Positions 1 to 11,343 of a DNA stretch of 64,000 bases are shown here, one piece after another. The translations under genes and the position numbers were made by a program. Location of the stretch: assembly GCA_035048815.1 (NCBI GenBank), contig JAUCBN010000049.1, positions 9,369,501 through 9,433,500 of the forward strand, given 5' to 3'. Numbering within the stretch: position 1 is the stretch's first letter; the number at the start of each line of letters is the position of its first letter. The DNA is from Abelmoschus esculentus. Its lineage: Eukaryota; Streptophyta; Magnoliopsida; Malvales; Malvaceae. Below the pieces are notes generated by a model. The model saw only the letters and a program-made list of their open reading frames with translations, was not told where the DNA came from and ran no database searches.

Positions 1-608
1 CGAAAGATTTCCTCGGACAGTACAAACATATGAGTGACATGATACCCAACCATTGGGATTTGCAACACACAAAACAGAAATCTAATAAAAGTTTTAGACA
101 GTATGCTCAGCGTTGGAGGGATATGGCAGCTCAGGTTCAACCCCCGCTTAGTGAGAAGGAGACAGTAGTCATGTTCATCCAAACTTTGGAGGGCCCAATT
201 TTGGATCGTTTGATAGGCAATGCTACTACCAATTTTTCTGACCTTGTGCTATCCGGTGAGCTCATCGAGAATGCAATAAAAAATGGTAAAATTGAAAGTG
301 GGGGCAATGCATCTCATAAAAAGACCCAATATACTAAGAAAGATCATGACGTGAACTATTCGAGTGCCTACAATGCCGAATATTCAAAACCAGTAACTGT
401 GGTGCAACCTAAGGTCGTGCCGCACACCCAAGGTTCCTCCAACCAAGAATCGGGTCAGAGAAGGAACAATGAAAGGATAGAGTTCACCCCATTACCATCA
501 CTTACGGCGAACTATACAAAAAACTATTTGATGCCCATATAATGGCGCCCTTCTACCAAGCTCCATTGCAACCCCCATTCCCAAAGTGGTATGATCCTAG
601 TGCAAAAT
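1..608 (+). pseudogene. Ty3/gypsy gag fragment, open at the window edge
   Basis: This is the middle and C-terminal part of a retrotransposon gag protein, the structural protein of the virus-like particle. The frame is open from base 3, so the N-terminus lies outside the window. Visible landmarks are a gag-domain stretch (SFRQYAQRWRDMAAQVQPP, then a FIQTLEGP-like segment) followed by a polar, Lys/Gln-rich linker. The first frame stops at 540-542. The expected continuation (a PPFPKWYDPSAKC-like segment leading to the zinc knuckle) lies in another frame up to about 608, which implies a frameshift near the A-run at about 520. Homology ends abruptly at about 608, before any CCHC knuckle, where unrelated LTR-like DNA begins. 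It is a dead fragment. The lineage (Tat/Ogre-like) is a guess. Confidence 0.75.
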
Positions 609-1217
609 GTGTAATATATGCTTGTAAATATTCGTACATTCGAATCATTTATTCAACATTTGTCATACCTCATTAATCAATGAATCGAATAATTAAGTCT
701 TTATTCGGTCGTAACGGGCCCGTCTTCCAACGTATTGGTGGCGGTGTATGCGTTGCCTTCAGATAAAGATACGGTAAAATTAAAATATATTTACATTTTT
801 AAATGGATAATAAATTAATAAAAATTTGAACTTGCAAATTTCCAATTCGGGCAACTATATTCGATTAGGTGCCAATTTTTGGGCGGTGTGGGGTATTTTT
901 ATCCCCACCGTAACCGACTCCCGAACCCATTTTTTTGAATCTTTGGTTTTAACGGTGTCCGGTCTACCAAAGTGACCGGTGGCGACTCCAGTCTTTTTCA
1001 AAATTAATTTCAATTTTATTCCAAAATAAACCTAAATTATTTTATTTTCAAACCCCATTTTGAATCCTTTAAACCCTAATTTTCCAAATAAAATTCCCGA
1101 TTTTCTAATTTAAACAATTCACCAATTTTAACCTAAATTCTCAATTCTTTAAACCTAGTCCCAATTTTTACAAAAACTAAACCAAAAGTTTTTTTTAACG
1201 ACGGGAGGGTCGTTACA
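609..1217. mobile_element. LTR-like noncoding segment between gag and copia debris
   Basis: This is noncoding, AT-rich DNA. It contains a stretch typical of plant gypsy LTR or leader regions (about 960-1000, around the words GACCGGTGGCGACTCC) and ends with a short GACGGGAGGGTCGTTACA segment that resembles the CA end of an LTR. It sits exactly between the broken gag and copia pol sequence, so it may be a solo LTR or a deletion junction. No flanking direct repeat was recognised. Confidence 0.4.
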
Positions 1218-1952
1218 GAAGCCAGTTTAAAATTTTCTAAGGAAACAGGTTCCCCAGCTGAAAAAGATAAGTTTTAGAGGTTAGTGGGAAAATTAATATA
1301 TATATATATATATCACTTACCAGACTAGATATATCTTTTCAGTGAATGTAATAAGTCAACATATGACCAAACTTAACAAGGAACACTTGACAGCAACTAA
1401 CCAAATTCTTAGGTACTTGATGAAGACTCTGGGACATGGTTTATTGTTTAAGAAAACTCAGGACAGATCAATGAAGGTTTTTACAGATTCTAGTTGGGTG
1501 GGGGAAATAAAAGAAAGAAGATCAACTAGTGGCTATTGCAATTTTTTGGGGAAAATCTCGTAACTTAGAGAAGCAAGAAATAATCGGTTGTATCCAAAAG
1601 TTGTGCAAAAGCAGAATTTCGAGCCATAGCACTAGGAATGTATGAAGAAATTTGTTTAATCAAGTTGCTTAAGGAGTTAAATGCAGACCAAGAATACAAG
1701 TTTGAGGTCTTGTGTGATAACCTATTCAAATTGCTAGAAATTCTTTTCAACATGATAGAACTAAACATGTTGAAATAGACAAACATTTTATTTCGAAAAA
1801 ACTCAACAATGAGGTAGCTTATTTGTCATACATCTCAACAGGAGAACAACTAGCAGATCTATCACAAAAGCTTTACCCAAATCAATTTTCGATGCATTCT
1901 TATCTAAGATGGGACTATACAATTTATACTCTCCAGCTTGCGAGGGAGTATA
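1218..1952 (+). pseudogene. Ty1/copia RT C-terminus plus RNase H, decayed
   Basis: Reads as the end of copia reverse transcriptase and the RNase H domain. Markers are RLVGKLIY, SLTRLDISFSVNVISQ, then ILRYLMKT, GLLFKK, VFTDSSWVG and RRSTSGYCNFLGK. A TAG stop at 1275-1277 replaces the usual Gln of YQRLVGKL. A run of TA dinucleotides at about 1296-1312 expands the KLIY segment into repeated Tyr-Ile without losing the frame. Another stop at about 1561 is followed by frameshifted RNase H sequence (active-site region, HVEIDKHF-like and LADL-like words) to about 1940. It ends at a short purine-rich tract before the LTR. No function is expected. Confidence 0.75.
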
Positions 1953-2166
1953 TGATTATATGGCTTTTTTCTATCCCTTGATTTAAAGGATTCTATAAAT
2001 ATTATGTTTTATTACAATCCCTTATTTTAAGGGATCATATCTACTAGGATTAGTATCTTATCATACTTAGAGTTTTCTTAATTAGAGACAAGTTTTGTAT
2101 ATATAAAGATGTATTATGTCCTATTAAAATAAGAAGTAATATAGAGAATTACTCTGTTTTTTTACA
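1953..2166 (+). mobile_element. Short copia LTR followed by a PBS-like octamer
   Basis: About 214 bp running from TGATTATATGG to a TTTTTTACA end, directly after the copia RNase H debris and a purine-rich tract. It contains a TATATAAAG box near 2098. Four bases after its end lies TGGTATCA (2171-2178), the start of the primer-binding site complementary to initiator tRNA-Met. A primer site normally follows a 5' LTR and not a 3' LTR, so the order is internal end, LTR, PBS. The boundary calls are approximate. Confidence 0.5.
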
Positions 2167-2264
2167 TAATTGGTATCATTTGTCATGTTTTCGCTTATCT
2201 TTAACACTGACAGATGATGAATTCAGGGGTTCTACCTCAATGTGATTTGTTTCCTATAATGCAG

Positions 2265-3100
2265 TGGAGAACTTAATGGAAGAACAGAGGTACATGGAAA
2301 AGGATTTGCAAAGCATTCAGGTGTTTTGGCACGATATAAGGGAAAAAAAATTGGAAGTGACTAACACATTGCCTGATCTTAAAAAGGTAGAAGAACAAAT
2401 AGAGCAATTGTATAAGGAGACACATCAATTTGATCTTGAAGACAAGGTAAAAAATCTAATAAGATACTCATCTAATTGTTTAATTTAACTTGGATTTATA
2501 TTCTGTGCTAGTATTTGAATGCTTGCTCTCATAATATATTAACAAACTCTCTCTGATTGGCTGCTGTTCTACTATTATGTTGAGTGTACTCAGTCTCTTC
2601 AATCAAGTTGAATAATTTATACCTTGACTGATTTCATGCTAATGTATCTCGAAAGTTATTAGACATGATGCTTCTTAATATGATAAATGACTCTGTTTAT
2701 AAACCCCTTACTTTTTAGTTGCTAATATGACTTATATTAAAATTTTCTTTTTTTAATAACTTGTTTTAATGCATTGTTCTTGGACCTTTCAGCATTTAGC
2801 AGAGGCTCACAACTCACTAGTCAAGGGAAAGGAATCATTATTGCTAATAGGCTAGCGAACTATGAATCATCGTTAAGTATAAATACAAAATATTTTTTCT
2901 TGCTTTTAAATAACCATACTTCGATTTGAAAATACTTTTTTGTTTGTAGAGAACTCATAAGCTTCCATTCCATGAAAATGGAGGAAATAAACAAAATTAT
3001 AAGAGAATTGTGGCAACAAACTTACAGAGTACAAGATATAGATTATACTAACATTCATTCAGATTCTCAAGGTGATGAAAATCTTTTTTACAACTATAAG
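2265..3100 (+). pseudogene. RAD50: RAD50 gene fragment (three exons, internally deleted)
   Basis: RAD50 is the SMC-like ATPase of the MRE11-RAD50-NBS1 complex, which holds and signals DNA double-strand breaks. Three exon-like blocks with GT-AG borders resemble plant RAD50. Exon A (2265-2446) has LMEEQRYMEKDLQSIQVFW. Exon B (2793 to about 2875) has HLAEAHNSLVKGKESLL, then an in-frame TAG near 2853 and a frame change. Exon C (2950-3100) has FHSMKMEEINKIIRELWQQ and the IDYTNIHSDS segment just before the C-terminal ATPase half. In intact RAD50 roughly 200 residues of coiled coil separate B from C, and here only about 75 bp do. The signature and Walker B exons are absent downstream. This is from memory of the family, without an alignment. 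It is a dead gene piece, possibly a transposon-captured fragment. Confidence 0.8.
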
Positions 3101-3310
3101 GTAAGGCTTTTTATCTATTGGTTGCTTCTTTGCCTTTTTCCGTAAGAGTATTAATTTTGAAATTATCTTGGTCTTTGATCTAGACTCGCAGTGAATATCT
3201 CATGAATGATGTTTGTATAATTGTTGATATACCTCGTATTTGTGGCTTATGAAAAGCTATTATGTCAAGATGTTTAATCGATTATAATATTATTTTCATT
3301 TTTTTAACAG

Positions 3311-3696
3311 AATGGTGTTATTAGCGGCGTTTATCAAGACAAATGCCACTAAAAAACAGTTTTATTGCGACTTTTGTCTTGACAAATTTCACTAAAGAAT
3401 AATTTCTTGAAGCATTTGTATTTTCAAACCCACTAAAAAAGAGTTTTTTGCGATGTTTGTATTTTTTTAGGGGAGTTTAATAACTCAAAAGCTAATAAGG
3501 AAAAGTTTTTTTTGTGGCATTTTTGTTTTCAAACGCTACAGATCTTGATCTTTTGTGGTATTTTTTACCAAAAAACGTCGCATACAATTGTGACGTTGGT
3601 TTTAGCGACACCTCTTGCGGCATTTTTCTAAGCGTCAAAAAAAATTTTAACGACGATTTTAAAAAAATACCGCTAAAGATCTATTTTGGTGTAGTG
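3311..3696. mobile_element. CACTA-like non-autonomous element (right end clear)
   Basis: The right end reads TTTTGGTGTAGTG, the complement of CACTACACCAAAA, which is the classic CACTA (En/Spm) terminus. Inside are repeated subterminal words built on GCGNC..TTTTT and TAGCGGCG in both orientations, for example around 3325, 3370, 3450, 3600 and 3670. The left end is degenerate (AATGGTGTTATTAGCGGCG), so the full extent is uncertain. No transposase is present. It lies just downstream of the RAD50 fragment. Confidence 0.55.
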
Positions 3697-5302
3697 ATTT
3701 GAATATACATATGGAAGGATTAACACCCTTAGGAGCGTTAGATATTGGTACCTCGTATTTTGTCTTATATATTTGACAATTTTAATTATGACAATTTAAA
3801 TATAACTTATTCTTTTCATTCAAATTAAAAAAAAAAAAAACTAATTTCATTAGGGCATCCCTATTTACATTCCAAAAGAATATCATCTATACCGAAAGAA
3901 TTATGTATAATTAATTGTAGTCTTGTCAATTTTAAGTCCCTAAACTAATAGGCTTTAACAATTTATATTTTTTATTCATTTATTATTTAATTCGAGATCC
4001 ATGTAACAACACCCAATTATACTAGGGCACTATTCATATTCAATTCTCGAAAGTAATATTCAATTATCTAATTTTACCTAATTATTATAAATATTAACCC
4101 TAACTAGGCTTTATTTATTTATCTAGATTATTTAATATATTCTAATGAGATAATGTGTAAAATATTTTTTTTAGAAACCCGCCGAATAATTTCCAATTGC
4201 ATTAGGCAACTACTCAAATATGAGCTCCCAAAATTTTCATTCAACACTCATTAAATTAATACAGTTATCTAATCTAAATTAATTATTCATATTAATAAAA
4301 CATTCCTATTCTAAGGCTCCAATTTTAATTCTCCTAATATGCAATCTAATATAACATTAAACAATCAAGCATAAAATAATTAAACAATTAAAATTAAAGG
4401 AAAAATTGAAAACAAAAGCATATTAGCACCCATTGTATTATGAGTTCTATGTGGCTCAATTGAAAGAAAAATAAAGCTTTAAACCCTAATCGTAAAAAAT
4501 GACCAAATTGAAATATTTGTTAATCAAGAAGCCTAATTACAACAATTGAGGGACTAAATTGAAAGGTATTAAAAGCTATGAGGCCATATTAGAAGATCTA
4601 GGGGATAAATTGAAACAAATATATATTTAAGAGTCTAACCAAAGTAACTTACGGAATGAATTGAATAGGAAATGACACTTGGTGGTTCGATTACAAGGCT
4701 AGGTGGCTTAATTGAAAGAATTAAAATCCAAGGGGTTCAATTTACGGAGAATTTTTTTAACTGAAATGCATTTTAAACCTCAAGGGATTAAATATTGAAT
4801 TTTCCCTAAATCTTTAAAAACACACAGGTTATACCCGATCCACATAAAAGTACGCGGGTCGACCCGCATATCAGGTGCCACAATAAAATCATTTTAGTTA
4901 CTCCATAAAACCACCGAAATTAGCTTCTCTCCTCATTTTATCTAATTCTCTATCTCTCATCTACTAAATTATCTTTCCCTCTCTCTTACGAATAGCTACA
5001 AGGCCACACCCCCCCCCCTCCTCAAAAATCGATTAAACCATACCAAATTCTCTATATCTTCATTGTTATTCAAGAACATGAAAAACACGAAGAACACGAT
5101 CATCGAATATCATCTTCTTTGTCGCTAGATCCTACGCTGCCGCTTACAGACTAAACTCCACCATTATCGACCATCATTCTGAATTCTAAAAACAACCCCA
5201 AAAATTTCCAGATTTGTTGTAACCCTATAAGTTTAACTTAAGAGATACATTAGGTTTAAAAGAGATTTCCATAACTTTTTCCCCAAGATTAAAAATAATT
5301 AA
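3697..5302. other. AT-rich intergenic DNA with degraded repeat
   Basis: No gene seen. From about 4000 to 5220 it holds words common in noncoding parts of plant LTR retrotransposons (repeated GGACTAAATTGAAA-like phrases, a GGGTCGACCC palindrome near 4857, a poly-C run near 5009). No LTR ends, coding sequence or duplication could be fixed. Confidence 0.4.
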
Positions 5303-5311
5303 ATTCAAATT

Positions 5312-6214
5312 GACATAAAGATAATTTTCACCCTTAACATTTATAATTTTTGTCATTTTGACCCTTATTTTTTTGGGATAAATTTAACCCTTAACCTATG
5401 TCTTTTTAACAAATAACTCATTTTTTAACTACCATGATAACTGAACCGTTAAAAATTTAATAATGATAACATGTCATATATATGTGATAATATATTTTAA
5501 ATGATATAGAATCTAACCTATTAAATATATAAATATATATATATATATAATATAATTTTATTCTAGTATAAAATATAAAACAATTAAAATTTAAATAAAA
5601 TATTAAAAATTAATTAAATCCAAAACAAAAATTTACTAAATATTCTCAACCCTAAATAAATTCAAATATCTTTATAAAACCCTAAAACTCCGATTTAGAT
5701 TAAAACTAAAATACCTAAATTCTAAACTAAAATAATAAAAATCCAATTGATTATTATCAAAATCTTTTATCTTTGATTCACCGGTAAGAAACTATACAAA
5801 ACCCTTACTTTTCAGATTATGTTCATACCTTTTTAGATAAAATTTTGATTTTAATATAGTTAAGGTTGAGAATGTTTAGTAGCATTTTTTAGATTTAATT
5901 ATTTTTTAATGAATAAAAAAATATTTTTTAATATTTTATTTGAATTTTAATTGTTTTATATTTTTAGATTGGAATAAAACTATATTCCGTGTGTATGTAT
6001 TTCATATACTAGATGTTAAGTCATTTAAAATATATTATTACATATATATGACATGACATCATTATTAAATTTTTAACGGTTCAATTATCATGATAGTTAA
6101 AAAATGAGTCATTTGTTAAAAAGACATAGGTCAAGGGCTAAATTTATCCCAAAAAAAATGAGAGACAAAATGATAAAAATTATAAACGTTAAGGATGAAA
6201 ATTATCTTTATGCC
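5312..6214. mobile_element. MULE-type foldback element, copy 1 (903 bp)
   Basis: The two halves are long inverted repeats. The left arm starts GACATAAAGATAATTTTCA and the complement of the right end starts GGCATAAAGATAATTTTCA. The match continues for more than 300 bp with scattered differences, leaving a centre of about 200 bp. It is flanked by a perfect 9-bp direct repeat, ATTCAAATT (5303-5311 and 6215-6223), the target-site length typical of Mutator-like elements. It carries no transposase and is a non-autonomous relative of the copy at 26533-27399. Confidence 0.88.
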
Positions 6215-6414
6215 ATTCAAATTTTTTATCCAAACAAATAGGTATATATATAAATGACTAAGAATACAATTGTTATAAAACATATATAAAACTGAATCGC
6301 TAATATTCAGTCTATCTAAAAGTATGAAAACTATAACTATAATAAAGGTTTCATGCATGCAACTTAAAAAAATCCCAAATCCCAAATAATTCTTGTCCAA
6401 AAATAAGATAAAAA

Positions 6415-7590
6415 TGGACAAGGAATTTTAGAGTGGTTCAAGATTTAAACAAGCTCTACATCCACTACCTTAGCACACCACTAAAGATTTCAACAATTTA
6501 TTAACTTTGAATTCGTTTCCTTTTCTCGAATTAAGAAAAAACCTTATAACCAATCAAACTTTCTACCATAAGTTTGATTAAACAAACACTTTTTTAAGAA
6601 GAGAATTAGTAAACCTAGTAGACATCTTAATAGGCTGATAATGTCTAACCAAAATTACAACAAGATCACTCCCTAAACATGAAATAAAAATCACAAATGA
6701 GTACAAATAAGTTGGGTGCTATATTTCGACAATAAAACTCTTGAATATTGGATTTTTGCTTGATTGCTCACTCAAATATCATTAGTTGTTAACAGGAGCT
6801 TTGGAGTCTTGAATATATGCTTTCATTTAATTCTAGCTATTTGGGTTGTTGAAAAATTGATTGTAGTCGTTAGCAAGGTGTTTTCCTGTAATAAATGCTC
6901 CTCTGATGCTCTTGGTATCGGTACGCGAAAACTTGTATCGGTACCTGCCATATATAGAAAGAGTTGTTACAAAGCAGGGCGTATCGGTACATAGAAAATT
7001 AGTATCAGTACATAAGAGATGGGTACCGATACACTAACCAGTATCGATACTCAAATAGCTCACTAGAATTGCATAAGACAACCTAGTATCGTTACACCTA
7101 TAGGTCGTACCGATACGCGTGAGTGATTATTTAAATTTTTTCTTATGGAATATCGGTACAATAGTACCGATACTCAAATTGCATTCGATGTAAATTTAAA
7201 AGCTCCTAGTATCGGTACGAAGGTTTGTCGTACTGGTACTGATTTAAATCAAAATAAATTTACCATTGATAGCGTATCGGTATGTGGTGTCGTACTTATA
7301 GGGTATTTCTATTCAATATAAACTTATAAAAACACGATACCGGCACACATAAAAGTCGTATCGGTACACGTTTTTATTTTTGTCCTATTTACTTTAGAAA
7401 AATCAAACAAAAGATTTTGTAAATCATTTTAAAATATAAGTTGAAAATAATCGAATGCTCATTGAATATTTTTATTAAAAATTTATTTTTAAAATATTTT
7501 TATTTATTTATACAAATTCTTATATCAAAATCATTTATCTTTATTTAACATGATATTATATTTTCAGGATAAAAAAATATTGTTACTTTA
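6415..7590 (-). mobile_element. LTR remnant related to the solo LTR at 52063-53023
   Basis: Its start (AGTGGTTCAAG, then CTACATCCACTACCTTAGCA and CACCACTAAAGATTTCAAC) matches the left part of the 52-kb solo LTR. Its end (TATATCAAAATCA.. AACA) matches the right part. Between them the two differ, and here the middle is an array of GTATCGGTAC-type words. The minus strand is inferred from the TATA box of the 52-kb copy. Exact ends and a target duplication were not found. Confidence 0.6.
6911..7370. repeat. Array of near-palindromic GTATCGGTAC motifs
   Basis: About 14 copies of a 10-base word, GTATCGGTAC or its close variants (GTACCGATAC, GTATCGATAC, GATACCGGCAC), irregularly spaced 15-70 bp apart in otherwise AT-rich DNA. 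It is neither a simple tandem repeat nor a CRISPR. It lies in the centre of the LTR remnant. Confidence 0.85.
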
Positions 7591-8052
7591 TACCATTTCT
7601 TTTTCCTTTTTTCAAGTTCATAACATTCCCTTCCTTTATTCTGTTTTCCCCTTTCTTTAATTGTGTTCTATACCATAAGTGTATCCCTGCCACTCATGAA
7701 ATCATGGTTCTAAGAGAATCTTATCTTTAGATTAGAAATTTATGGTGAAAATAATCACTAATTTTTTTTTCAATAGAACCGTATTTTAATTTATTTTATT
7801 TTATTTTTGAAAATTTCGAATTAATAAAATTGTTTCAGCCGTTAGTTTTCACATTTGGCTTAAAGACTATTCTTTTAATGATTATGCTGAAAATTATTTG
7901 ACATGTGATAAAAGATACTTATAAGCATGATGATCATGGAAGAATATTGTATTTCCCTTCCAACTACTCGTATACAAGATCGACGATTCCTTATTTAAAA
8001 TATCTTGAATGTTTAAGGTTTAGGATGGTTTAAAGTATTGGTATTACTGAAT
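7591..8052. other. AT-rich intergenic DNA
   Basis: No gene, RNA or transposon boundary recognised. Confidence 0.5.
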
Positions 8053-8480
8053 CTAATATAGCCTCTGTGAAGGTTCTACTACGTGATCATAATGGTTCAT
8101 GGATTATTGGCTTCAACAAGTGCATTGGTATTACTGATACACTTCAATCGGAACTCTGGGCTACATACATTGGTCTTCAACTCGTATGGTCTCATAGAAC
8201 TGATGTTATCCAAATACAATCTGATAGCAAGCAAGCAATCCAATTTCTTCGTGACCAATCTGCACGCTATAGCTCTCTTTCTCTAGTTCGGACGATATAT
8301 GCTCTTACCACAAGACGTTGGGTGACTGATTTTATTTAGACACCACGAGAAGGAAATAAACCTGCTGATATGCTCGTAAAATTTACAGATCGTTCTTGCT
8401 TTAACATGCGAATCATAGATAATCCCCATACTGTACTTGAACCTCTACTTGTTTTAGATGCAAGTGAACTAATCTTGTAA
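8053..8480 (+). pseudogene. LINE-type RNase H domain fragment
   Basis: Resembles the RNase H-like domain found at the C-terminus of plant LINE ORF2 proteins and in related host-annotated RNase H domain proteins. Visible words are VLLRDHNGSWIIGFNK, LQSELWATYIGLQLVW (acidic Glu of the active site) and IQSDSKQAIQFL (active-site Asp). After a TAG at 8337-8339 the frame continues with TPREGNKPADML and ends ASELIL, stop. This is the 3' end of a 5'-truncated non-LTR retrotransposon. The sequence after the stop (CCTTTGGGGGTCTCTC, then an A-rich stretch near 8508) fits a short LINE 3' UTR. Confidence 0.65.
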
Positions 8481-9015
8481 CCCTTTGGGGGTCTCTCTTA
8501 ATTCAAAAAATAAATATCTTGAATGTTTTTAATAGTGTGACAAAGAGTTCTATTGCATTTCGTATGAATCATTTACATTATAACGTTTTTTATGAGTAGG
8601 GACGGAGTTAAGATCAAATATCGTAAGGGATAATTATTTAGTAAATTTTTAAATCTAAAATTTGAAAGGGGTAAAAACCTTATTTTACAACCATTTAAAC
8701 TAAGAAGGAACCTTAAATTCAATTATACCTAAAAATTTTGAGAGGGACAAGGGCCACTCTCATTTTAATATAGCTATGTCTCTGTTTATGAAAAAATTAT
8801 TAGGTGAACCCTATTCACCAAATCATCTGTGGTACTATTAACAAGATTGATATTTTTAAGCTGATCCAAAACCATAGTATTCACTTATGATAAGGCTGAC
8901 AGCTAGAGGAGCCCAAAAAATACAAATGAAATAACGGAATGTACGTTTGATATAATCAACCCATCAAAACCTTAGAAATAAAGGCAAGTGAACGTCAATA
9001 TCATACTCGCAAGTA
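8481..9015. other. Intergenic DNA with a possible degraded hAT-like repeat
   Basis: No gene seen. At about 8598-8780 a block starting TAGGGACGGAGTTAAG and ending near ATGTCTCTGTTTATG looks like an old small transposon with poorly matching inverted ends. Confidence 0.3.
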
Positions 9016-9697
9016 GGAGAAATTATTACATGAATGCGTTTTATCATCTAAGATATGATCCTAATCAATTAAATTAAGATACATCATATTTTTTTCATAT
9101 CATATTTATACATAAGCATCATCCAAATTATCTACTTTAATGCCTTTAATTTAAAAAAGGAAAAAAATATTACCAAATTTTTTTTTATATTGTCTTCCTC
9201 TTTATTATTCAATTTTTTTATTTTTTTCTAAACCCTAACCCCTAGCCCTAACCCTAAACACTAAACCCTAAAAAATAACCCTTAAACCCTAAACCTAAAC
9301 CTTAAATCTAATCCTAAACCATAAACCCTAAACCCTAACTCTAATCCTAAACCCTAAACCTAGACCCTAAACCTAAACCATAAACTTGAACACTAAACCT
9401 AAACCCTAAACCTAAACCATAAACTTGAACACTAAATATAAACCCTAACCCTAAACTCCAAACCCTAAACCTTAAATCTATAAAAAAATAATTGAGAAAA
9501 TTTTTAAAGAACAAAGAGAAAGATGGTACAAGAAATCTTTGGTAATATATTTTTTTTAAATCAAAGACATTAAATTAAATGGTTTGGACAATGTTTATGT
9601 GTAAATATAATATGAAAAAAATATATGATGTGTCTTAATTTAATTAGTTAGGGACCATATCTTAGATGGTAAAACAGGTTCATATAATAATTTCTCC
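9016..9697. mobile_element. Foldback element with a telomere-like core
   Basis: Long imperfect inverted repeats flank a telomere-like repeat block. The left arm (9016 to about 9225) begins GGAGAAATTATTACATGAA and the complement of the right end begins GGAGAAATTATTATATGAA. Further matches include the words ATCTAAGATATG, AATTAAATTAAGA, ACATCATAT and TATTACCAAA. The arms run up to the core on both sides. No clear flanking duplication was found, so the superfamily is unknown (MULE-like is possible). No coding sequence. Confidence 0.75.
9226..9480. repeat. Degenerate interstitial telomere-type repeat (CCCTAAA)n
   Basis: About 255 bp of variants of the plant telomere repeat CCCTAAA, mixed with CCTAAA, ACCATAAA and AACTTGAACACTAAA units. 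All point the same way on the plus strand. It is the exact centre of the foldback element above. Confidence 0.9.
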
Positions 9698-9778
9698 GCT
9701 AGAGGTGATAATTGAGTAAGAAATAATTGAAAATTATGAAAATTTGAATAAATGGAGATAAAAGTAATTAAAATTTTA

Positions 9779-9780
9779 AT

Positions 9781-9824
<44 letters not shown>

Positions 9825-9826
9825 AT
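9779..9826. repeat. (GAAA)n microsatellite
   Basis: About 11 perfect AAAG/GAAA units. Confidence 0.95.
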
Positions 9827-11343
9827 TTATTTCTAAAATTCAAATAGGGGTAAGAATGATATTGTTGTAGTATCTGTTTTGTAAAAAAAAAAAATTGAAC
9901 CGTATTTTATTAATCATCATAGAATCTCAATATTTTATAATATTTTTAAAATTATGTATTTATTTGCCATTTACATAAATACTTTAAACATACATATCGA
10001 TAAGTTTTGAAATTGTTTATTTATTGTTAGCAAAATTAATTTTATTAGTTGTGTTTGTAATTTTGGAGATTTGGTGTTGGATATTTATTTTAATATATTC
10101 AAATTTAAATACTTTTTATGTGTAATGAATATATAATTTCTAAACTGAAATTATCATAGATTTTTGTTGTAATGTAATGAATTCTATTTTATTTTTTAGA
10201 TCAGAATTTTTCAGAAGTTGTATAGATTTGTACAAAAAATTATAAGAATGAAAATATTTAAAAAATTTAATAAAAAATTTAAAATCTTATTCACAAACAT
10301 TAAAGACAAAATAAAAAAATATACATTAAAATCTTGTATTAATCAAATCATTTTTTTAAATCATATCTACCTCAAAGTTGAATTCCTTTTAGATGGCTAT
10401 GGTCTAATGTTACATGCGTCATAGATTGAATATTTTTATTCTTTTGATAAGAAAATTTGTATTGAAAATGCATGAATTGAGACTGGCGGGATCTTAATAT
10501 GAAAATAAAAATAAAAATGTTGACTTGAATACTTTAACCCGATAATGGTATAAACTGATGTTATACAATCTTAATAATTACAGATAAGTTCAATATAAGA
10601 AAAAAAAAGGTATGAACAAGAAAGATACTGAATTTTGAGAAGAAAGGGATAGGGACAATAGAAAATTTATGTCACTATACACAAACAAACCTAATTTTGT
10701 TACAACCCCTTTAAATAAAATCAATATTACATTTAAAAAATAATAAAATATCTTAAGACGGCTTTTATTTAAGTAAAATAATGGTCTTGATCCCACAACA
10801 AGCTTGCATCAATATTTGCTTCTTTAAAAAAGAATTCTTGTCCTCAAGAAAGAAAACGGATTTTATTTTAATAAATGTTTTATTTTTCCTTTTGACCATT
10901 CTTCGTGTCCACAAATCTTACATGTTTTTTTTAATAAATGTTTTATTTTTCTTTTTGACCAGTCTTCATGTCCACAATCTAAAAGATTTTTCATCAAAAT
11001 GCCATTTAAATCGATTACTGACAACTCCTTCAAAACAAAGATAGATCTTACATGTTTTTTTCTAAACAAGGACAAATCTTACGTGTTTTTTTAGCTATAA
11101 CACATGAAATGTGGGATATACTTTGGATCTAGCTAATATCTTCGACTTATAGGCAAGTTTATTTTTTCAATAAGAAAAGGGCCGAAGCGACAAGTTTTTA
11201 GTTTAATCTAAATTGAAAGAGTTGTTGTTTATAGGGTTGATAATACATGCATGAGCGAGGTCAAATTATTCATATTGAACGTGTTAAAGTTTTTCAATGT
11301 AAACAATAGGGTATAAAATACATGCACAGGAAAGATTAAAAAT
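9827..11343. other. AT-rich intergenic DNA with a local duplication
   Basis: No gene seen. Two adjacent, slightly diverged copies of a roughly 60-bp unit (TTTAATAAATGTTTTATTTT, then TTTGACCA..CTTC.TGTCCACAA) lie at about 10866-10985. The block near 10735-10860 resembles 24960-25080, and its TTCTTGTCCTCAAG word hints at the 3' end of a gypsy internal region. Confidence 0.4.

Noticed and set aside
2171..2178. TGGTATCA as proof of a second full element starting at 2171
   Set aside because: Only eight bases match, and no gag or leader follows. It is noted as a finding but not called as an element.
6911..7370. CRISPR-like spaced repeats
   Set aside because: The motif is only 10 bp, spacing is irregular and the context is a plant LTR. 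CRISPR arrays do not occur here.
9226..9480. Interstitial telomere repeat as a chromosome-fusion relic
   Set aside because: Long inverted arms flank the block on both sides, so a transposon core explains it better. The repeat is short and degenerate.
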